From: an uncultured Acidimicrobiaceae bacterium
GTDB taxonomy: Bacteria > Actinomycetota > Acidimicrobiia > Acidimicrobiales > UBA8592
NCBI GenBank assembly: GCA_913031515.1
Contig: CAJWET010000049.1
Span: 1 to 9,548, forward strand
Reading direction: 5' to 3'
DNA length: 9,548 nt
Position numbers and translations under genes: made by a program
Notes under the pieces: model-generated
The model's database searches: none
Seen by the model: the letters and a program-made list of their open reading frames with translations, nothing else
Told to the model about the DNA's origin: nothing
Shown: positions 6,551 through 9,548 of the stretch, in pieces
How positions within the stretch are numbered: position 1 is the first letter of the stretch
Layout: each line of letters starts with the position of its first letter

Positions 6551-7663
6551 TTAGATGCCTATCCTCTGGGCAAGTAATTCCCGATGGTATGTCGGGTCTC
6601 CGAAGAGGAGTTCAGAGCTCTTTGCTCGTTTGAAATAGAGGTGGGCAGGATGCTCCCAAGTGAATCCAATGCCGCCATGGATTTGGATATTTTCCGCTGC
6701 TGCATGAAAGTATGCTTCAGAGCAGTAGGCCTTAGCAAGACTTGCGGTTGAAGGGAGCTCATCGTTCATTTCAGCGGCACACCAGCCCGCATAATAGGCA
6801 GCCGATTTAGCAGATTCTACTTCGAGCAACATGTCTGCGCATTTGTGTTTAATGGCTTGGAAGGAACCGATAGGACGGCCAAATTGCACCCGTACTTTGG
6901 CGTATTCAACTGCCATATCCAAACACATTTGGGCCCCCCCGACTTGTTCTGCAGCTAGGCCGACAGCAGCGAGATCTAAAACTGTGGACAGCGTGTCCCA
7001 ACCTTTACCCTCTTCGCCAATAAGGGTCGCGGGCGTGCCAGAAAAATCAAGTTTTGATTGTTTCCTTGTTTGGTCCATCGTTGCAAGTGAGGTTCTCGTT
7101 AGTCCATCAGCGTCTGCATCGACACGGAAGAGGCTCACACCGTTTGCAGTTCGAGCTGCAACGAGGATGATCTCAGCAGTGTTTCCATCAAGTACGTACA
7201 TTTTCGAACCGTCAAGCGTAAAGCCATTTTCAGATTCACTTGCCTGCATAGCGATTCCACTTTCATCCCACTTTCCATTCTCTTCGGTAAATGCAAGCGT
7301 CGCTATTGTCCCACCAGCTATTTGGGGAAGGAGTTCACCTTTGGCTGTTTCATCACCACAGTGGATGAGGGTGTTTGCAGCAAGGACGACGCTTGAGAAG
7401 AAGGGGGCGCAAAGAAGGGCCCGACCCATTTCTTCTAGGATGACGATTAGTTCGACATATCCGAAACCCTGTCCACCGAATTCTTCCGGGATGATAAGGC
7501 TTTGGAGTCCCATTTGTTCGCTCATTTGTTGCCAGACGTCAGGGTCAAACCCGTTTTCTGTATCCATCTGTTCGCGGACATCTGCTTCTGGGGATTTTTC
7601 TTCTAGGAAGTTTCGTACGAATTCCCGGAGGGTTTCTTGTTCTTCTGAAAAGGCAAAGTTCAT
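6551..7663 (-). CDS. Acyl-CoA dehydrogenase family protein (FadE-like), lacking the canonical catalytic Glu
   Basis: 370 residues, standard for the FAD-dependent family that puts a 2,3-double bond into acyl-CoA. Seen: N-terminal helical domain with FAFSEEQETLREFVRNFL, PEEFGGQGFGYVE (59-71), the mid beta-domain with ATLAFTE (121-127) and GSKMYVLDG (152-160), and the C-terminal domain with RVQFGRPIGSFQAIKH (258-273) and IHGGIGFTWEHPAHLYFKR (328-346). Aligned by eye from the GG-G-T-E motif, the YEGT glutamate of medium- and short-chain enzymes falls on Phe354 (ELLFGD). Glu239 in GLAAEQVGG, on the helix that carries the base in isovaleryl/long-chain enzymes, is a possible substitute. Alternatively this is one subunit of a mixed heterotetramer, as for actinobacterial steroid side-chain dehydrogenases. 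AGGAG before the ATG supports the start. It leads the operon that continues into the epimerase gene. Confidence 0.93.
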   Translation of the reverse strand: MNFAFSEEQETLREFVRNFLEEKSPEADVREQMDTENGFDPDVWQQMSEQMGLQSLIIPEEFGGQGFGYVELIVILEEMGRALLCAPFFSSVVLAANTLIHCGDETAKGELLPQIAGGTIATLAFTEENGKWDESGIAMQASESENGFTLDGSKMYVLDGNTAEIILVAARTANGVSLFRVDADADGLTRTSLATMDQTRKQSKLDFSGTPATLIGEEGKGWDTLSTVLDLAAVGLAAEQVGGAQMCLDMAVEYAKVRVQFGRPIGSFQAIKHKCADMLLEVESAKSAAYYAGWCAAEMNDELPSTASLAKAYCSEAYFHAAAENIQIHGGIGFTWEHPAHLYFKRAKSSELLFGDPTYHRELLAQRIGI

Positions 7664-7668
7664 TCTTG

Positions 7669-7673
7669 CTCCT
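7669..7673 (-). promoter_or_regulatory. Ribosome binding site of the acyl-CoA dehydrogenase gene
   Basis: AGGAG on the minus strand, five bases before the ATG at 7663. Clear consensus match that fixes the start. Confidence 0.7.
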
Positions 7674-7703
7674 AGTGCATTTTATGGCGGGGAACCAAAT
7701 AGT

Positions 7704-7711
7704 TGTATACA
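7704..7711. promoter_or_regulatory. TGTATACA palindrome, candidate operator at the acyl-CoA dehydrogenase promoter
   Basis: A perfect 8-base palindrome that resembles the TGTACA sites at 7756-7771 and shares the adjoining ATC (TGTATACATC here, TGTACATC there). It falls at the predicted transcription start of the divergent acyl-CoA dehydrogenase operon, where a bound repressor would block transcription. An 8-base palindrome alone could be chance. Confidence 0.35.
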
Positions 7712-7717
7712 TCGCCA

Positions 7718-7746
7718 AGGATACGGGGACGACGAGAATTTGTCAC
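7718..7746 (-). promoter_or_regulatory. Candidate promoter of the acyl-CoA dehydrogenase-epimerase operon
   Basis: Minus strand GTGACA (7741-7746, five of six to the -35 consensus), a 17-base spacer, then TATCCT (7718-7723, four of six to the -10 consensus). Predicted start near 7711, leader of about 48 bases. Confidence 0.45.
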
Positions 7747-7750
7747 ATTG

Positions 7751-7771
7751 TATTATGTACATCTGTGTACG
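7751..7771 (+). promoter_or_regulatory. Candidate -10 and autoregulatory operator of the toxin-antitoxin operon
   Basis: TATTAT (7751-7756) is a plausible -10, without a good -35. It runs into TGTACA (7756-7761), followed by a second TGTAC (7766-7770) on the same strand, centres 10 bases apart; together GTACA and TGTAC also form a perfect inverted repeat (7757-7770) around TCTG. TGTACA is the known core of operators bound by YefM-family antitoxins (YefM-YoeB), and the downstream antitoxin is of that superfamily. Autorepression of the operon is the likely role (inference). Confidence 0.5.
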
Positions 7772-7784
7772 CAATAGGGTATTG
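7772..7784 (+). repeat. Inverted repeat just before the antitoxin ribosome binding site
   Basis: CAATA and TATTG (5-base arms) flank GGG, directly after the operator pair and 7 bases before the antitoxin ATG. It abuts the short Shine-Dalgarno TAAGG. It may extend the operator or form a weak hairpin in the mRNA leader; a three-base loop makes the hairpin marginal. Confidence 0.35.
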
Positions 7785-7791
7785 TAAGGTT

Positions 7792-8076
7792 ATGGTAAGT
7801 GGAAACCATATCGGAGTCAGGGAACTGAGAGCTGGCTTAGCGACCTTTCTCAAAAGGGCGGAAGCCGGAGATCGGATTATCGTAACGGTTGATGGGCATC
7901 CAACCGCTCAACTAGGGCCTCTTCAACCCAAAGGTGAACCGGATTTAGATGACCTTATAGCAACGGGCCATGTAAAGAGACCTAAGCAGGATAGTAAGCC
8001 CTTAGTACCTGAGGTTGCAGGAACACCTGTCGACCTCTCTATAGACCGGATTCTTCAAGAATTACGCGGCCAATGA
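7792..8076 (+). CDS. Type II antitoxin, Phd/YefM family
   Basis: 94 residues. The N-terminal half (about 5-45) has the Phd/YefM DNA-binding dimer pattern: IGVRELRAGLATFLKRAEAG, then an RIIVTVDGHPTAQLGPL strand pair with the signature Gly-x-Pro-x-Ala. The C-terminal half (46-94) is rich in Pro, Asp and Lys, probably disordered alone, and ends in a helix (DLSIDRILQELRGQ) that in this family wraps the toxin. It should neutralise the downstream PIN toxin and repress its own operon. The ATG at 7792 is chosen because similarity starts there, although the frame is open back to 7666; the upstream stretch covers the promoter/operator. Its stop overlaps the toxin start (ATGA). Spacing from the Shine-Dalgarno (AAGG) is only two bases, suggesting inefficient initiation or use of a different signal. 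Confidence 0.9.
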   Translation: MVSGNHIGVRELRAGLATFLKRAEAGDRIIVTVDGHPTAQLGPLQPKGEPDLDDLIATGHVKRPKQDSKPLVPEVAGTPVDLSIDRILQELRGQ

Positions 8077-8486
8077 TTCTGGCTGTCGACACTTCGGCTT
8101 TAGTGCTTCGGTACCTTCCGGGGCGGCATAGGGAAATGGTCCTCGATGAAATGGCGGAAACTGATATCTGGTGCGCTTCGGTACTGGTGCGAACGGAAGT
8201 ACTCCTTACCCTACATCGAGCATCGATTTCACCGTCACAATATTCAGAGCTATCACGTCAATTTAATGCTGATTGGGATGCTTTCTATGTGGTCCCGTTA
8301 GACGGACGCTGTATCAGTCACGCTTCTGAATTGGGCTCCAGATTCGGCTTGAGACTCGTTGACGCTCTTCATTTCGCTGCGGTTGATCGACTTCCCCGTC
8401 CGGTAAAATACCTCACACTTGACCATAGGCAGATACCTGCGGCTGTTGAACTCGGGTTTGAACTACTTACTCCTCTAGAGCAGTAG
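8073..8486 (+). CDS. vapC: PIN-domain toxin ribonuclease, VapC-like
   Basis: 137 residues, normal for VapC. PIN-domain toxins are metal-dependent RNases that usually cut tRNA or rRNA to stop growth when the antitoxin is degraded. The acidic active site looks complete: Asp6 (AVDTSALV), Glu42 (RTEVL), Asp97 (RLVDALHFAA) and Asp117 (TLDHRQ). Nothing points to inactivation. Translation is coupled to the antitoxin through the 4-base ATGA overlap, the usual arrangement for type II modules. The stop lies 6 bases from the stop of the convergent SDR gene. The cleavage target cannot be read from the sequence. The family name follows the PIN domain; the antitoxin is Phd/YefM-like rather than an AbrB- or ribbon-helix-helix-type VapB. 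Confidence 0.92.
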   Translation: MILAVDTSALVLRYLPGRHREMVLDEMAETDIWCASVLVRTEVLLTLHRASISPSQYSELSRQFNADWDAFYVVPLDGRCISHASELGSRFGLRLVDALHFAAVDRLPRPVKYLTLDHRQIPAAVELGFELLTPLEQ

Positions 8487-8492
8487 AAAGAA

Positions 8493-9425
8493 CTAGATCT
8501 CGTTTTCTGGCCGACCGGTCCCACCTTGCGGTTTGCCACCCATGTTCGCATTTAACGTGCCTTTGGACATAAGTTCTGCCATAAGGGGTCCAAGTTCAGT
8601 TGGGTCATCAGGTTGTGTACCAACAGGACCCAGGCTCCAACCTTCAGCAATTCCCAATTGGTCACCACGAATATCGAACAGCCTACCTGTGACAGCGCTT
8701 GCCTCTTCGCTGCATAGCCATGTCGCAGTGACCGCTTGCCATCTTGGGGACATTGCTTCCTTCTGTTCATCGGTTAGACCATCCATGCCGACCAAGTCAG
8801 CAGTCATCCTCGACAAGGCCGCTGGTACAAGGGCATTTACGGTAACGTTGTATTTCGCTAGTTCCATCGCAGTTATTACAGTGAAAGCAGCGATGCCTGC
8901 CTTTGCTGCCCCATAGTTGCTCTGCCCTATATTCCCGTATATGCCAGATGGTGAAGAAGTGTTGATGATACGGCCGTACGTTTCTTCGCCTGCCTTCGCT
9001 TTGTTACGCCAATAAACAGCTGCGTGATGAGAAGGCCCAAATGTCCCTTTTAAATGCACGCTCATAATCGCATCCCAATCATCTTCGGTGAGAGAGAAAA
9101 GCATTCGATCACGAAGGATCCCAGCATTGTTGATAACAATATTGATGTCACCGAAAGTATCTACAGCCTGTTCAATCATTTCCTTCGCTGCATCGAAGTC
9201 TGCGACATTCCCACCATTCACAACCGCTTCACCGCCGAACGATTTAATTTCCTCTACAACTTTTTGGGCTGCCGAAAGGTCTTCTCCAATGCCATGTCGA
9301 TCGCCTCCAAGATCATTGACGACGACTTTGGCTCCATGTGAAGCGAGCATCAGGGCATGTTCTCGCCCTATCCCTCCTGCAGCTCCAGTAACTAAGGCAA
9401 CTTTTCCTTCAACAAGTTTACTCAT
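8493..9425 (-). CDS. SDR oxidoreductase, 3-hydroxyacyl-CoA dehydrogenase/17-beta-HSD4-like
   Basis: 310 residues from the ATG at 9425. Classical SDR features: TGAAGGIG (13-20), Asp38 in VVVNDLGGDRHG (34-45) indicating NAD preference, NVAD (73-76), NNAG (99-102), NTSSPSG (155-161) with the catalytic Ser, and Tyr171/Lys175 (YGAAK). The GGDRHG insertion after strand 2, and the helix with YWRNKAKAGEETYGRIINTS, recall the hydroxyacyl-CoA dehydrogenase part of peroxisomal multifunctional enzyme type 2, so beta-oxidation of acyl-CoA or steroid side chains is likely. Residues 255-310 form a tail beyond the SDR core, ending in a Gly-rich stretch. Two ATGs occur in tandem (9428 and 9425); the second sits better behind GAGG. 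The frame stays open upstream to the right edge, but no family similarity is seen there. It lies on the same strand as the acyl-CoA dehydrogenase operon, separated from it by the toxin-antitoxin pair. Confidence 0.9.
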   Translation of the reverse strand: MSKLVEGKVALVTGAAGGIGREHALMLASHGAKVVVNDLGGDRHGIGEDLSAAQKVVEEIKSFGGEAVVNGGNVADFDAAKEMIEQAVDTFGDINIVINNAGILRDRMLFSLTEDDWDAIMSVHLKGTFGPSHHAAVYWRNKAKAGEETYGRIINTSSPSGIYGNIGQSNYGAAKAGIAAFTVITAMELAKYNVTVNALVPAALSRMTADLVGMDGLTDEQKEAMSPRWQAVTATWLCSEEASAVTGRLFDIRGDQLGIAEGWSLGPVGTQPDDPTELGPLMAELMSKGTLNANMGGKPQGGTGRPENEI

Positions 9426-9428
9426 CAT

Positions 9429-9434
9429 TCCTCT
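9429..9434 (-). promoter_or_regulatory. Ribosome binding site of the SDR gene
   Basis: AGAGGA on the minus strand. It touches the first ATG (9428) and leaves a short but workable gap to the second (9425), which is why the second is preferred. Confidence 0.5.
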
Positions 9435-9548
9435 TTCATATTTAAGCGATCCCTCTGGGGCGAGAATACTCAAAGTCAAGGGTGATGTGCGACCCAAGCT
9501 TGAGATTCCCGCGTTTTTAGCAAATTTTACCTCCAATTCTTCTTCTTT

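Noticed and set aside
6831..7787. 318-codon plus-strand frame opposite the acyl-CoA dehydrogenase
   Set aside because: Low-complexity Ser/Pro/Arg-rich translation running antisense through a clear enzyme gene and its promoter region.
9426..9536. N-terminal extension of the SDR from a TTG at 9536, or fusion to a domain beyond the edge
   Set aside because: The extension has no SDR similarity, and the Shine-Dalgarno next to the tandem ATGs explains the start.

Overview
The window is a compact stretch of bacterial chromosome with ten protein-coding genes, no RNA genes, no transposases and no CRISPR array. Base composition looks close to 50% GC by eye (not counted). The gene set is a lipoprotein plus efflux-type adaptor with a peptidoglycan-binding domain, an actinobacterial-style acyl-CoA dehydrogenase, an MFE-2-like SDR, a GT81-type glucosyl-3-phosphoglycerate synthase and a Phd/PIN toxin-antitoxin pair. 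It best fits an actinobacterium, perhaps an Acidimicrobiia-like environmental lineage. That placement is an inference from protein style, not from a marker gene.

Left part (1-3450, minus strand). Transcription runs from a divergent, long ProA-like aldehyde dehydrogenase (1945-3450) to an acidic lipoprotein (1077-1844) and then, after 9 bases, an export adaptor (1067 to beyond the left edge). The adaptor carries a biotinyl-lipoyl hairpin, a peptidoglycan-binding domain and a Calx-beta domain. Lipoprotein and adaptor look like the first genes of an envelope export operon with its own candidate promoter. The transporter genes would lie off the left edge.

Middle part (3569-5514, plus strand). 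A complete family 1 uracil-DNA glycosylase (ung) is followed by a glucosyl-3-phosphoglycerate synthase (gpgS), the first enzyme of compatible-solute or polysaccharide-primer glucosylglycerate synthesis. No partner phosphatase is present.

Right part (5524-9425). A minus-strand pair, acyl-CoA dehydrogenase then an NAD-dependent epimerase/3-beta-HSD-like reductase, and a minus-strand SDR of the 3-hydroxyacyl-CoA dehydrogenase type, suggest acyl-CoA or isoprenoid/steroid breakdown. Between them, on the opposite strand, sits a complete Phd/YefM-type antitoxin and PIN-domain toxin with an ATGA overlap.

The most interesting sequence is the 128-base divergent region 7664-7791. It holds TGTACA-type palindromes of the kind YefM-family antitoxins bind. 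Two half-related sites lie one helical turn apart at the toxin-antitoxin promoter. A third lies at the predicted transcription start of the divergent acyl-CoA dehydrogenase operon. I saw no clear, wholly new multi-gene system. The best candidates for novelty are this shared operator region, the Calx-beta-bearing adaptor with its acidic lipoprotein, and the divergent ProA-like enzyme.
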